From positions 1-63,668 of the forward strand of contig CAZTQN010000024.1 of the NCBI GenBank assembly GCA_964615765.1: a DNA stretch of 63,668 nt. The letters run 5' to 3'. Shown piece by piece: positions 52,118-60,593 of this stretch. Position 1 is the stretch's first letter, and each line of letters starts with the position of its first letter. This DNA comes from CAZTQN01 sp964615765. GTDB lineage: Bacteria > Planctomycetota > Phycisphaerae > Phycisphaerales > UBA1924. The notes under the pieces were generated by a model. The model was given only the letters and a program-made list of their open reading frames with translations, had not been told where the DNA came from and did not search any database. The translations under genes and the position numbers were made by a program.

Positions 52118-54187
52118 TCACGTCGCGGGGACGTCGGCCGCCGCCCGGACCAGGGCCAGGTCGTGGGCCCAGTCGTAGGCCCGCCCGAGCGCGTTCCAGT
52201 CGAACTCCCAGCTCGAGCGTTCCACCTGGTTGCGCAGCGTGATCCGCTGGCGCCGGTCGAGCGTGCAGTATTCCAGCAGGGCCTGGGCCAGGTCGTTGGC
52301 GGCGTCGCCGTAGGACCGCCCGCGCCGACGCAGGATCGCGATCCCCCCCTTTCCCGTCCCGCTGGCCCCCTCGGCGAACCCGCCGGCGAGCTGCGGCACC
52401 GTGTCGTGCACGTACCGCCCGAAGCCGGCCAGGTCGCTGGTCACGGCGGGCACGCCCATCGCCAGGCATTCCAGCGGCGTGTACCCCCACGGTTCGTACG
52501 CGCTCGGGAACACGCCCACGTGGCACCCGCGCACGAACTGCTCATACTCCACGCCCCACAGCGGGTTGGTCGGGTTGATGAACTGCGGGTGGTACACGAT
52601 CTTCACCGGGTCGTCGTGCCGGTTGAACATCCACACGTTGCGGATCTGGTTCAGCACCTCGTCCTTCTGGTCGTCCTCCAGCAGGTGCGTCACGATCATC
52701 GGGAGCTGGTCGGTCTTCAGCGCGGCTTGCGTCCGCCGCAGGCGCAGCTTCCAGTACTCGCTCACCAGCGCGTCCACGCCCGACCCGCCCGCGCCGCCCG
52801 CCAACCGCTCGCCCGCGGCGAGCCGGCGGAACATCTTCTCGCGCAGTTCGTCGAGCAGTTTGTCGACGGTGGATTCGAGCTCGCTGAGCACGCCACGCTG
52901 GCTGATGACCTGCGGGTGCAGCGAGCGCACCGGGCGCTGGGTGATGATGAAGAAAACAACGGTGCGGTCGAGCTTGCGGGCCTTGATCTCGGCGTTCAGG
53001 CGGGCCATCGCCTCGATGCACAGGTCGAAGCCCTTGTTCTTGGGCTCGAAGCGCCCCGCGGTGAAGAAGAACAGCGTCTTGTCGAGGTCGAACGCGTAGC
53101 TCGGGAAGAAGTGCCCCATCACGAAGCGGTTGATCCGCTCCTTGAACTGCGCGTGCAGCGTCTGGAACTCGTGCCCGACGTTGTAGTGATCGATGTTCAG
53201 CCCGTTGGGCGTGGAGATATCCGGCGTGCGCCCGAGCAGCTGCGTGCACTCCTCGCCGGTGATCCCGCTCACGGTCGTGAACACGTGGGCCCCGTGGGCG
53301 CAGGCGCGCTCGGCGTAATGCTGGGTCTTGACCCAGTACTTGGCCGCCTCGTGGTCCGGGTTGATCGAGGGGAGATGGTCGTAGAACCAGTCGTCGTTCC
53401 ACGCGACCGTTCGGCCGAGCTGCGTCGCGTGCGTGGTGAACACGCTGGCGACGGGGCAGTGCTCCTTGCGCAGCATGGGCACGGCGACCCCGCCCATCCA
53501 CTCGTGGAAGTGCGCGAGCACGCGCCCGCGCCCGCCGCCGGGGCGCGAACCGCCCCCGCCAGCCGCCCCACTCCCTGCGCCGCCCCCACTGCCGAGGCCC
53601 GCCGCCGCCGAGGTCCCGTTGCCCCCGTGGGCCGAGGCGTCGTCGTCGTGCCCGCCCGTCCAGTGCTTGGTGATCGACCAGATGAGTTTGCGGCACGCCT
53701 CAGCGAACACGACCACGCCGTCGATCAACCCGTCGGTCGAACCGGTCGAGGGCGTCTCGATCCCGTGGTCGAAGAACAAGCGGGCCTTGATCGCGTTGAG
53801 CTGATCGACGCCGAGATGATGCTCGACCAGCAGCACGCGCGGGCGCCCGGCGATCAGCCAGAACCCGTGCCGCACGATCACGCCCTGCGGGCGGAGCTCG
53901 TCGATGACCTGCCCGATCCAGCTCGACGCCGTCGGCGGGCGCTCTTCAAACTCGAGATTGGCCTTGGGCGCGTTATAGGGCCCGACCATCATGTAGCGGT
54001 GGTGCCATCGGCGCACCATGCGGGGCGCCTTGCTGCGGATGACCTGGTAGATCCCGCCCAGTTGATTGCAGACCTCCCACGCGACTTCGAGCAGGAGCGT
54101 CTGCGCCGGGGCCCGCTCGGGCGCTTCCAGCAAATGCGGGGGCATGTGCACCCCCAAAGAAGTTGGCGTATCCGCGTGGCCCGGCAT
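52118..54187 (-). CDS. Glycogen synthase, GT3 (eukaryote-like) family
   Basis: A 689-residue glycosyltransferase of the GT3 type, which adds glucose from UDP-glucose to glycogen in fungi and animals and occurs in some bacteria. Diagnostic segments are LEVAWEVCNQLGGIYQVI at the start, VASVFTTHATQLGRT, ISTPNGLNIDHYN, FFTAGRFEPKNKGFDLCIEA and VGVFPSAYEPWGYTPLECL. A 40-residue Gly-rich loop interrupts the N-lobe before VLAHFHEWMGG. The long regulatory C-terminus of eukaryotic enzymes is missing. Start: ATG 54187, or ATG 54145 behind GGGGGTG. It lies divergent from corA. With the GT35 phosphorylase at 44.2 kb it covers synthesis and breakdown of storage glucan. Confidence 0.9.
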   Translation of the reverse strand: MPGHADTPTSLGVHMPPHLLEAPERAPAQTLLLEVAWEVCNQLGGIYQVIRSKAPRMVRRWHHRYMMVGPYNAPKANLEFEERPPTASSWIGQVIDELRPQGVIVRHGFWLIAGRPRVLLVEHHLGVDQLNAIKARLFFDHGIETPSTGSTDGLIDGVVVFAEACRKLIWSITKHWTGGHDDDASAHGGNGTSAAAGLGSGGGAGSGAAGGGGSRPGGGRGRVLAHFHEWMGGVAVPMLRKEHCPVASVFTTHATQLGRTVAWNDDWFYDHLPSINPDHEAAKYWVKTQHYAERACAHGAHVFTTVSGITGEECTQLLGRTPDISTPNGLNIDHYNVGHEFQTLHAQFKERINRFVMGHFFPSYAFDLDKTLFFFTAGRFEPKNKGFDLCIEAMARLNAEIKARKLDRTVVFFIITQRPVRSLHPQVISQRGVLSELESTVDKLLDELREKMFRRLAAGERLAGGAGGSGVDALVSEYWKLRLRRTQAALKTDQLPMIVTHLLEDDQKDEVLNQIRNVWMFNRHDDPVKIVYHPQFINPTNPLWGVEYEQFVRGCHVGVFPSAYEPWGYTPLECLAMGVPAVTSDLAGFGRYVHDTVPQLAGGFAEGASGTGKGGIAILRRRGRSYGDAANDLAQALLEYCTLDRRQRITLRNQVERSSWEFDWNALGRAYDWAHDLALVRAAADVPAT

Positions 54188-54315
54188 GCCGACAATGTAC
54201 CACCCCCGGAGCGTGACGTCCCGTGATCCGGACCGCTCCGAGGGCAACTTGTGCCGTCAACCGGCATCGGACCGGAACGCCGCCCGCGACCGTTCACGCC
54301 GCAACAATCACCATC

Positions 54316-55452
54316 ATGCCCAAACTCCGGCGAAAACGGTCCGAGCGCGTCAAGCGCGCGATCGCGCTCAAGCCCCCGGGGTCGCCCCCGGGCATGCTGG
54401 TTGAGGATCCGCTCGCTTCGGCTCCCAAGGTCCGCGTGCTCGCATACGGGCGCGAGGGGCACGACGAACTGACCGGCGCCTCGCTCGCCGACGTCGAACG
54501 CCTGCGCCGCGAGCGCCCCGTCGTGTGGGTGAATGTCGACGGCCTGGGCGACTCGGACGTCGTCGCGCGCCTGGGCGAGATGTTCGGGCTCCATCGCCTG
54601 GCCCTCGAAGACGTCATGTCCGGCATGCAGCGCCCGAAACTCGAGACCTTCGAGGGGCACGCCTTCATCGTCCTGCGTGAGCCGCACAAGGGCGAGTATC
54701 TCGATTCCGACCAGATCTCGATGTTCGTCGGCCCGGGCTTCGTGGTCACGTTCCAGGACCGCGCCGGCGACTGCCTCGAGCCCGTGCGGTCTCGCATCCG
54801 CCAGTGCCGCGGGCACGTCTGCCACGCCGGGGCCGACTATCTGGCGTATTGCCTGATCGACGCCGTCATCGACGCGTACTTCCCCGTGCTCGAGCGCCTG
54901 GGCGAGCGCCTGGACACGCTGGAGGACGACGCGCTGGGCTGCCCCTCGCCGCACACGGCGGAGAAGATCCACGACGTCAAGCGGGAACTGCTGAACATCC
55001 GTCGCGCGGTGTGGCCGGCGCGGGAAGCGATCGGCACGCTCATCCGCGACCCGCTCCCCTTCGTGACCGACGAGACCCGCACGCACCTGCGCGACTGCTA
55101 CGACCATCTGGTCCAACTCGTCGAAGTGCTGGAAAACTACCGCGAGATCGGCTCCGATCTGCAGGACATCTACCTGTCCTCCATGGCGCACCGACAGGGC
55201 GAGGTCACCAAGGTCCTCACCATCATCGCGACCATCTTCATGCCGCTGAGCTTCATCGCCGGGGTCTACGGCATGAACTTCGACACCAGCAAGCCCGCGA
55301 ACATGCCCGAGCTGCACTGGCGCTACGGGTACATCTTCGCGCTGGCGCTCATGGGCCTGACCGCCGGCGGGCTGATGCTCTTGTTCTGGCGGCGCGGGTG
55401 GTTCGGGAAGCCGCGGCGGAAGACCGACGCGCGCCCGCCTTCAAAGCCGTAG
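54316..55452 (+). CDS. corA: CorA-type magnesium/cobalt channel
   Basis: A 378-residue CorA-family divalent-cation channel. A basic N-terminus precedes the cytoplasmic funnel domain (WVNVDGLGDSDVVARLGEMF, HRLALEDVM). Two C-terminal transmembrane helices follow, with the selectivity motif YGMNF at the end of helix 1 and MPELHWRYGY in the loop. The acidic loop residues that attract magnesium are conserved. The ATG at 54316 has no strong ribosome binding site. The last 104 bases overlap the peroxiredoxin gene on the other strand. Confidence 0.94.
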   Translation: MPKLRRKRSERVKRAIALKPPGSPPGMLVEDPLASAPKVRVLAYGREGHDELTGASLADVERLRRERPVVWVNVDGLGDSDVVARLGEMFGLHRLALEDVMSGMQRPKLETFEGHAFIVLREPHKGEYLDSDQISMFVGPGFVVTFQDRAGDCLEPVRSRIRQCRGHVCHAGADYLAYCLIDAVIDAYFPVLERLGERLDTLEDDALGCPSPHTAEKIHDVKRELLNIRRAVWPAREAIGTLIRDPLPFVTDETRTHLRDCYDHLVQLVEVLENYREIGSDLQDIYLSSMAHRQGEVTKVLTIIATIFMPLSFIAGVYGMNFDTSKPANMPELHWRYGYIFALALMGLTAGGLMLLFWRRGWFGKPRRKTDARPPSKP

Positions 55453-56062
55453 CCGCCTTCTTCACACGCGGAGCCGCCTTCGCGGATTTCGCCGCTCCGC
55501 GGCGAGCGCCAGCCGCCTTAGGCGAGCTTGGCTTGGCCGGCTTCTTGATCGGACGCTGCGCGGGCTTCGCCGCGGGCGCTGCTTCGCCGCTGACGGCCGC
55601 GACGACCTCATCGACATGCCCGGGCACGGAGACTTTGTCCCACCGGCGCTGCACGCGTCCGTCGGGCCCGATGAGGAACGTGGTCCGCACGATGCCCATG
55701 TACTTGCGCCCGTACATCGACTTTTCCTGCCACACGCCGAAGGCCCCGCTCGCCGCGGGCGTCTGACCGGCGGCGGGCTCGTCAGCGAGGATCGGGTAGT
55801 TCAGCCGCTGCTTGGTGGCGAACGTGCTGTGCGAGCGCTGCGACTCGGCGCTGATCCCGAGGACCGCGACGCCCCGCGCCTCGAGCGCCTTGGCCGCGTC
55901 GCGGAACCCGGCGGCTTGGGCCGTGCACTGCGCCGAGCCGTCCTTGCAATAGAAGAAGATCACCAGCGAGCGCCCGGCAAACTCTCGCGGCGAGCGCTCA
56001 CGACCGTCCTGGTCGGGAAGTTTCACGTCGGGCACCAGTTGTCCGGGTTCGAGCAGCGGCAT
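55349..56062 (-). CDS. PrxQ/BCP-like peroxiredoxin with histone-H1-like tail
   Basis: A 237-residue protein. Residues 1-165 are a thiol peroxidase of the PrxQ/bacterioferritin-comigratory type: GQLVPDVKLPDQDG, FFYCKDGSAQCTAQAAGF, GISAES, and a C-terminal TFLIGPDGRVQRRW. The peroxidatic cysteine is Cys46. The resolving cysteine usually five residues later is Ala51; another Cys (Cys39) lies seven residues before Cys46. The final 70 residues are Lys/Arg/Ala/Pro/Ser-rich, like histone H1. The tail is encoded opposite the end of corA (104-base overlap). The ATG at 56062 gives the family N-terminus; a GTG at 56119 is less likely. Confidence 0.88.
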   Translation of the reverse strand: MPLLEPGQLVPDVKLPDQDGRERSPREFAGRSLVIFFYCKDGSAQCTAQAAGFRDAAKALEARGVAVLGISAESQRSHSTFATKQRLNYPILADEPAAGQTPAASGAFGVWQEKSMYGRKYMGIVRTTFLIGPDGRVQRRWDKVSVPGHVDEVVAAVSGEAAPAAKPAQRPIKKPAKPSSPKAAGARRGAAKSAKAAPRVKKAATALKAGARRSSAAASRTTRAARTRASARRRSGP

Positions 56063-56135
56063 CGCCGTCGTGTTCGACGCGAGCGCCGTTCGGATGCGGC
56101 TCACGTGGGGCGCGAGCACCAGATGGCGGCGTTGA

Positions 56136-56690
56136 TCAGCCGACGATCCACTGCGTCATCAGCCACGCCGCGCCCGCCGCCAGTGCGAGCGTGAGCACCG
56201 TCGCGAGCACCCACACCCACGCCTGTCCCCACAGCTGCCCCGGCGCGGGCTGACCGAACGGCGCGTCGGCCTCGGCGGGGCGCACCAAACGCAGTCGATC
56301 CTCGGCGAAGCGGCCCAAGGGGTCCTCGCCGGCGCGGGCGGCGTCTTGCACGATCGCGATCACCAGCGAGACATCGAACGGGCGCAGCCCGACCCGCTCG
56401 CCAAGCGCCAGCAAGCGGTCCCGCGCCTCGGGCGCGAGCATCGCGGCTTTCCCGCCCGTCAGGGCCCGATCGACCTGCACCGCCAGGATCCACCGCGCGT
56501 CCAAGGCCGAGAGCCGGGCCGCGTCCAGGTTCGCCCGGAGAACGTTCGCCTGCGCCACCGCCGCCGCCTCGGCGTCACGCTCGTGCGCCGCGGGCAGAAT
56601 GTCCGCATCGGCGTGCACAAGCACGCTCGCCCGCGGCAGGGACGAACCCCCCACAAGGCGCAACCGGGTCTGCTGGATCGGGACCGCCAT
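56136..56690 (-). CDS. Tail-anchored protein of unknown function
   Basis: A 184-residue protein with a mostly helical, Ala/Leu/Arg/Asp-rich cytoplasmic part and one C-terminal membrane helix (WVWVLATVLTLALAAGAAWLM). No catalytic motif is visible; residues about 85-135 (LAPEARDRLLALGERVGLRPF...VIAIVQDAAR) form a compact helical unit. The ATG at 56690 is the only sensible start. It lies 73 bases upstream of the peroxiredoxin gene on the same strand. The family is not recognised. Confidence 0.7.
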   Translation of the reverse strand: MAVPIQQTRLRLVGGSSLPRASVLVHADADILPAAHERDAEAAAVAQANVLRANLDAARLSALDARWILAVQVDRALTGGKAAMLAPEARDRLLALGERVGLRPFDVSLVIAIVQDAARAGEDPLGRFAEDRLRLVRPAEADAPFGQPAPGQLWGQAWVWVLATVLTLALAAGAAWLMTQWIVG

Positions 56691-56815
56691 ACGCCTTCAA
56701 CGTACGCGGATCGGAACGGGTTGCCACTGCATCCACATGAACCGACAGGGGTTCCCCACGGCTATCGGACGCCGCCCGCCCGCACAACCCGCACAGATCA
56801 CTACACTCGCCACGC

Positions 56816-57418
56816 ATGACCCACGCCGGGGACCCTCACCCTCAACCCGCCCCCCCTGCCCCCGCCGCACCACCCGCGGGTGCCGCGGCCCCGCCGCCGC
56901 TGGAGACGCCGCTGGCGCCGGCGCAGATCGTCCGTGCGCTAGAGCAGGCCGCCCGCCGCGGGCACCTGCCGGGGCTCGTCACCACGTCCGCCGCCGCCCC
57001 GGGCGGGCCGCTGTTCAGCGTGCAGGACTTCGGCGCCCCGTTCGAGAGCATCATGTCGGCGACCGCGCACGCCGCCCCGGGCGGGGGCACCCGCCTGCAG
57101 TGGTCGATGCGGCTCAAGCGGCGGCTGCCGGCGGTCTTCCTGATCGTGCTCATCTCCACCGTCTGGCCCGGCTGGTGGCTAACCGATTCGCTCCTGCGCA
57201 CCTACTTCACCGCGTACGACTACACCACGTGGATGTGGTACGTCCCGCTGACGGCCCCGTTTGTCCCTTTCGCGATGTGGACGGCGGTCAAGCGCTCCCG
57301 CGCCTCGGCCCGCACGGAGGCCGACCGCCTCGTCGCCCGCGTCCGCGACGCCCTCAGCCAGCCCACGCCCGACACCGCGGTTTCCCCGCCGACACCGCCC
57401 GCCTCTTCGCGGGTATAA
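56816..57418 (+). CDS. Two-helix membrane protein of unknown function
   Basis: A 200-residue protein with a Pro/Ala-rich N-terminal 35 residues, a soluble segment (PAQIVRALEQAARRGHLPG ... FESIMSATAHAAPGGG), and two membrane helices around residues 105-125 and 140-160, with the aromatic-rich DYTTWMWYVPLTAPFVPF in the second. The C-terminus is polar. The ATG at 56816 has no close ribosome binding site. It ends 40 bases before the LivK-type binding protein gene and may be co-transcribed with it. No family recognised. Confidence 0.72.
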   Translation: MTHAGDPHPQPAPPAPAAPPAGAAAPPPLETPLAPAQIVRALEQAARRGHLPGLVTTSAAAPGGPLFSVQDFGAPFESIMSATAHAAPGGGTRLQWSMRLKRRLPAVFLIVLISTVWPGWWLTDSLLRTYFTAYDYTTWMWYVPLTAPFVPFAMWTAVKRSRASARTEADRLVARVRDALSQPTPDTAVSPPTPPASSRV

Positions 57419-57458
57419 CGTCGTGATCTTGCCCGATTCTCAACAAGGAGACCTCGCG

Positions 57459-58616
57459 ATGACGCGACCCCTGGCCTGGATGCTCGCTCTGGCCGCGTGC
57501 CTGTGGATGTTCACCGCCTCCGTTCGCGCCGCCCCGGAGCCCGCCACCGGCGAACCAATCCTCATCGGTCACTACGGCTCCCTCACCGGCTCCGAAGCCA
57601 CCTTCGGGCAGTCCACCAGCAACGGCATCAAGCTCGCCATCAAGCAGCTCAACGCCAAGGGCGGCGTGCTCGGACGCCCGCTGCAACTCAAGGAATACGA
57701 CACCCGCGGCGACGCCGGCGAAGCCAAGCTCACCGTCGAACGCCTCGTCAAGGCCGACAAGGTCGTCGCCGTCATCGGCGAAGTCGCCAGCAAGCTCAGC
57801 CTCGCTGGCGGGCCCGTGTGCCAGGCGGCCAAGGTGCCGATGATCTCGCCCAGCTCGACCAACCCGCGCGTGACGGAAGTCGGCGACTACATCTTCCGCG
57901 TCTGCTTCATCGACCCGTTCCAGGGCTTCGCGGGCGCCAAGTTCGCCCGGGAGAACCTCAAGGCCAAGTCCGCCGCCCTGCTCGTCGACCAGGCCCAGGC
58001 CTACGCCGTCGGCCTCGCCGAACAGTTCGAAAAGAACTTCATCGGCATGGGTGGCTCGATCGCGACGCGCCAGACCTACACCGGCGGCGCTAGCGACTTC
58101 ACCGCTCAGCTCACCAGCATCCGCTCCGCCAAGCCGGACGTCATCTACGTGCCCGGCTACTACACCGACGTCGGCAACATCGCCCTGCAGGCCCGCAAGC
58201 TCGGGCTGACGCAGCCCCTGCTCGGCGGCGACGGGTGGGACAGCGCCGAACTGGCCCGCATCGCCAAGGACGCCATCGAAGGCTCTTTCTACACCAACCA
58301 CTACGCGCCGGACCAGCCCGAAGCCGCCGTCGTCGAGTTCATCAAGCAGTACAAGGAATCCTTCGGCGGGCAGACGCCCGACGGGCTCGCGGCCCTCGGC
58401 TACGACGCGACCAAGATCCTCGCCGACGCCCTCACCCGCGCCGGCACGACGGACGGGCCCAAGCTCCGCGACGCGATCGCGGCGACGAAGGACTTCCCCG
58501 CCGTCACCGGCACGATCACCATCAACCAGAACCGCGACGCCGTCAAGAGCGCCGTCGTCGTCGAGATGGTCGGCGACCCGCCGGCGCCGAAGTACGTCAC
58601 CACGGTCAAGCCGTGA
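57459..58616 (+). CDS. LivK-type ABC transporter substrate-binding protein
   Basis: A 385-residue exported binding protein with a signal peptide (LAWMLALAACLWMF to SVRA). The periplasmic-binding fold type I of the branched-chain amino acid family is marked by IGHYGSLTGSEATFGQSTSNGIKLAIKQLN, read here in two parts as IGHYGSLTGSEAT and NGIKLAIKQLNAKGGVLGR, and by MISPSSTNPRVTEVGDYIFR. Such proteins bind amino acids, amides or urea and deliver them to LivH/M/F/G-type transporters, none of which are encoded here. The ATG at 57459 follows AAGGAGA. A strong terminator closes the unit. Confidence 0.92.
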   Translation: MTRPLAWMLALAACLWMFTASVRAAPEPATGEPILIGHYGSLTGSEATFGQSTSNGIKLAIKQLNAKGGVLGRPLQLKEYDTRGDAGEAKLTVERLVKADKVVAVIGEVASKLSLAGGPVCQAAKVPMISPSSTNPRVTEVGDYIFRVCFIDPFQGFAGAKFARENLKAKSAALLVDQAQAYAVGLAEQFEKNFIGMGGSIATRQTYTGGASDFTAQLTSIRSAKPDVIYVPGYYTDVGNIALQARKLGLTQPLLGGDGWDSAELARIAKDAIEGSFYTNHYAPDQPEAAVVEFIKQYKESFGGQTPDGLAALGYDATKILADALTRAGTTDGPKLRDAIAATKDFPAVTGTITINQNRDAVKSAVVVEMVGDPPAPKYVTTVKP

Positions 58617-58647
58617 TGGACGAGCGGATGAATCGATAATGGACGAA

Positions 58648-58677
58648 GGCGGTGCCGGCATTCGGCGCCGCCTTTTT
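58648..58677 (+). terminator. Intrinsic terminator after the LivK-type gene
   Basis: A 10-base stem (648-657 with 663-672 in the last three digits of the coordinates; one G-U pair) with a 5-base loop is followed directly by TTTTT. It lies 32 bases after the stop. This is the best-formed intrinsic terminator in the window on the plus strand. Confidence 0.9.
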
Positions 58678-58687
58678 CTTTGGCCGC

Positions 58688-58972
58688 TTACGGCGTCGGC
58701 ACGCCCGCGTGCGCCGGCGCTGCGCCGGGCGCGGCGTGCAGCGGCGCCCCGGGGGCCGCAGCCGCGGGCGGCTCGGCGATCGCCGTCCGCGGGTGCCCCG
58801 TGATGATCACAAACCGGGCCCACAAGAGCAGCCCGAACACGATCGCCACGATGATCCCGAAACTCCCCACGCGGATAGCCCGCTGATGCCGCGGGCGATA
58901 CGGCGCGTCGCTCTCGACGGCGTCAAACTCGTCGGAACTCGGCGTGGCGTTGGGCGTCGGTGCGTCGGGCAT
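58688..58972 (-). CDS. Small single-helix membrane protein
   Basis: A 94-residue protein: an acidic N-terminus (SSDEFDAVESDAPY), one membrane helix (VGSFGIIVAIVFGLLLWARFVII) and a Pro/Ala-rich exterior tail with His. It is the last gene of the minus-strand pseudopilin cluster, 87 bases after the GspH-like gene. The ATG at 58972 lacks a clear ribosome binding site. Unknown family; the composition is common in planctomycete membrane proteins, so the function cannot be inferred. Confidence 0.65.
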   Translation of the reverse strand: MPDAPTPNATPSSDEFDAVESDAPYRPRHQRAIRVGSFGIIVAIVFGLLLWARFVIITGHPRTAIAEPPAAAAPGAPLHAAPGAAPAHAGVPTP

Positions 58973-59059
58973 GGCCCTGCTCTGGTGTGGTCGTGGCGCG
59001 GTGCGCGGTCAGACTCGGACGACGTCTTCAAGATACCCGATATCGCCCACGCGGCCAGT

Positions 59060-59587
59060 TTACGGGCGCGTCACCGTCACACGTCCGGTAAAGGCCTCGA
59101 CGGCGAGGTCGTACGTCTGGTTGCTCCCGGTAATGCGGACCACGCCGCCCGGGCCCGCCGCGTCCCCGTCGGGCGTCGACACCGGCCCCCCCACCGCGTC
59201 AAAGATCAGATTCGGCGAGCCGTTCCCGAAGTCGACGTTGTCGATCTGCGCGAAACCGAACCGCTCAAGGTTGAGACGGACGGTGAAGCGACCGTCCCCC
59301 TTGGTCGGGTCGAACAGCACGTTGTTCGCGACGTCGATCTGCCCGTTGGGGATCGCCACCAGGCTGTAGCTCGAGTTGGCCCGGTCGAACACGATCGCGC
59401 GGCGTTCCTGGAACGCGACCGCGTCGGCCTGCGCGAAGGAGATGTCCGACACCAGCGTGCGCACCGCCCCCTGCACGCGCAGGCTGCCCGCCTCCGCCAT
59501 CGACGGGATGATCAGCGCCCCCGCGATGCCCAGCACCGCGATGGTCACCAGCAGTTCCAGCAGCGTAAAGGCGCGGGCGGGACGCAT
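59060..59587 (-). CDS. Type II pseudopilin, GspH/FimT-like
   Basis: A 175-residue prepilin-like protein. The N-terminus ARAFTLLELLVTIAVLGIAG is a type IV prepilin processing signal (cut before Phe, Glu at +5) and membrane helix. The rest is beta-rich with VQGAVRTLVSDISFAQADAV, as in GspH/FimT minor pseudopilins. Members are incorporated into a short periplasmic pseudopilus of type II secretion or related machines. The ATG at 59587 behind AGGTG is preferred over the GTG at 59596. It is third of the pseudopilins in the cluster. Confidence 0.88.
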   Translation of the reverse strand: MRPARAFTLLELLVTIAVLGIAGALIIPSMAEAGSLRVQGAVRTLVSDISFAQADAVAFQERRAIVFDRANSSYSLVAIPNGQIDVANNVLFDPTKGDGRFTVRLNLERFGFAQIDNVDFGNGSPNLIFDAVGGPVSTPDGDAAGPGGVVRITGSNQTYDLAVEAFTGRVTVTRP

Positions 59588-59639
59588 TCGTGGCACCTTT
59601 GCGGCGTGCGCGTTGGCGGAGCCCCCTCGGGCGGAACGC

Positions 59640-59930
59640 TTACTTCTTGTCCTGGATCTTGACCGCGGGCATCTCGAGCACCTTCACGCTCAGCGGCGCG
59701 TTGAGCTTGGTCTCGATCCGCGACAGACGCTGGCTCATGTCGCGCAGCGCCTCGATCATCTGCTTGCGCTGGTCGCCGGCGCTCAGGATCGACTCGGGCG
59801 GCGGGCTGGTCTGCGCGTGCGCTTCGCGCGTCCCGCTCAGGCTCGTGAACAGCGCGCCCAGCCCCATGCCCGCGGCGATGAGGGCCGCGGGGGCGACCAG
59901 ACGGGTACGTGCGCGACGCTCGATGGTCAT
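59640..59930 (-). CDS. Small exported or membrane-anchored protein with coiled coil
   Basis: A 96-residue protein with a basic N-terminus and hydrophobic segment (LVAPAALIAAGMGLGALF) and then a helical part (QRKQMIEALRDMSQRLSRIE) that looks like a coiled coil, ending AVKIQDKK. It lies between two pseudopilin genes on the same strand (gaps of 52 and 126 bases), so it may assemble with them. The ATG at 59930 gives a normal signal or anchor. No family recognised. Confidence 0.72.
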   Translation of the reverse strand: MTIERRARTRLVAPAALIAAGMGLGALFTSLSGTREAHAQTSPPPESILSAGDQRKQMIEALRDMSQRLSRIETKLNAPLSVKVLEMPAVKIQDKK

Positions 59931-60056
59931 GGTGCTTGGCTCCGTGGGTAAAAAGCTCGTGCCGGTGTATCGGGCACGCCCACACCCCGCGTGAGCCGGG
60001 CCCGGGCGAATCCGCGGCAAAGCGGGCGGGCTGTTCCGGTCGTCGCGGCGGTGCGC

Positions 60057-60491
60057 TCAGCGACGCGGGTAGGGCCGGTCTTCCTCGTTGAACCCCGCCG
60101 CCCACACTTCGCCGGTGGTCTGGTTATAGACCCAGGCGTAATCGGCGGGGTTCGGGAAGTCCGTGTCGGGCGAGGCGGCGAAGCGGATCTGCTGGCGCCG
60201 GTCCCCGCCGATCCACGCGTTGGTCGGGGCCGAGAGCAGATACTCGCGCCCGATGATCTGCCCCCAGGTCCCGTTGCCCTCGACGATCTCGGGGAGCTGG
60301 TCGTTGTTGCGGGCCCGGTACACGCCCAGGTGCCGGCGGAGCTTGTGCAGGTCCGTCAGCGTGGCGGAGATCTTGGCCTCTTCCGTGGCGCCGACGAACT
60401 GCGGCACGGCGATGGCGGCGAGGATCCCGAGAATGACAACGACGATCAGGATCTCAACGAGCGTGAAGGCGTGTCGTGTCAGTGGGGTCAT
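60057..60491 (-). CDS. Type II pseudopilin, GspG-like
   Basis: A 144-residue pseudopilin with the prepilin signal RHAFTLVEILIVVVILGILA, Glu at +5, and the GspG-like continuation AIAVPQFVGATEEAKISATLTDLHKLRRHLGVY. The C-terminus (ADYAWVYNQTTGEVWAAG) resembles the major-pseudopilin end and is shared with the upstream pseudopilin. After cleavage and methylation by a prepilin peptidase it should pack into a pseudopilus. The peptidase and the secretion ATPase are not in the window. Confidence 0.9.
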   Translation of the reverse strand: MTPLTRHAFTLVEILIVVVILGILAAIAVPQFVGATEEAKISATLTDLHKLRRHLGVYRARNNDQLPEIVEGNGTWGQIIGREYLLSAPTNAWIGGDRRQQIRFAASPDTDFPNPADYAWVYNQTTGEVWAAGFNEEDRPYPRR

Positions 60492-60593
60492 GGATGAGTG
60501 TCCGGGGCCTCCGGATGCCTTTGAAGAAGCGCCGGCGCGGGCTGTCGCTCGCGCCGGCGTGGATCACATCACACCGGTCCGATCGCCGTCCGA

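Noticed and set aside
53989..55317. Long minus-strand open frame opposite corA
   Set aside because: Acidic, Val/Gly/Asp-rich shadow of the corA coding sequence with no start signal; it also continues into another gene out of frame.
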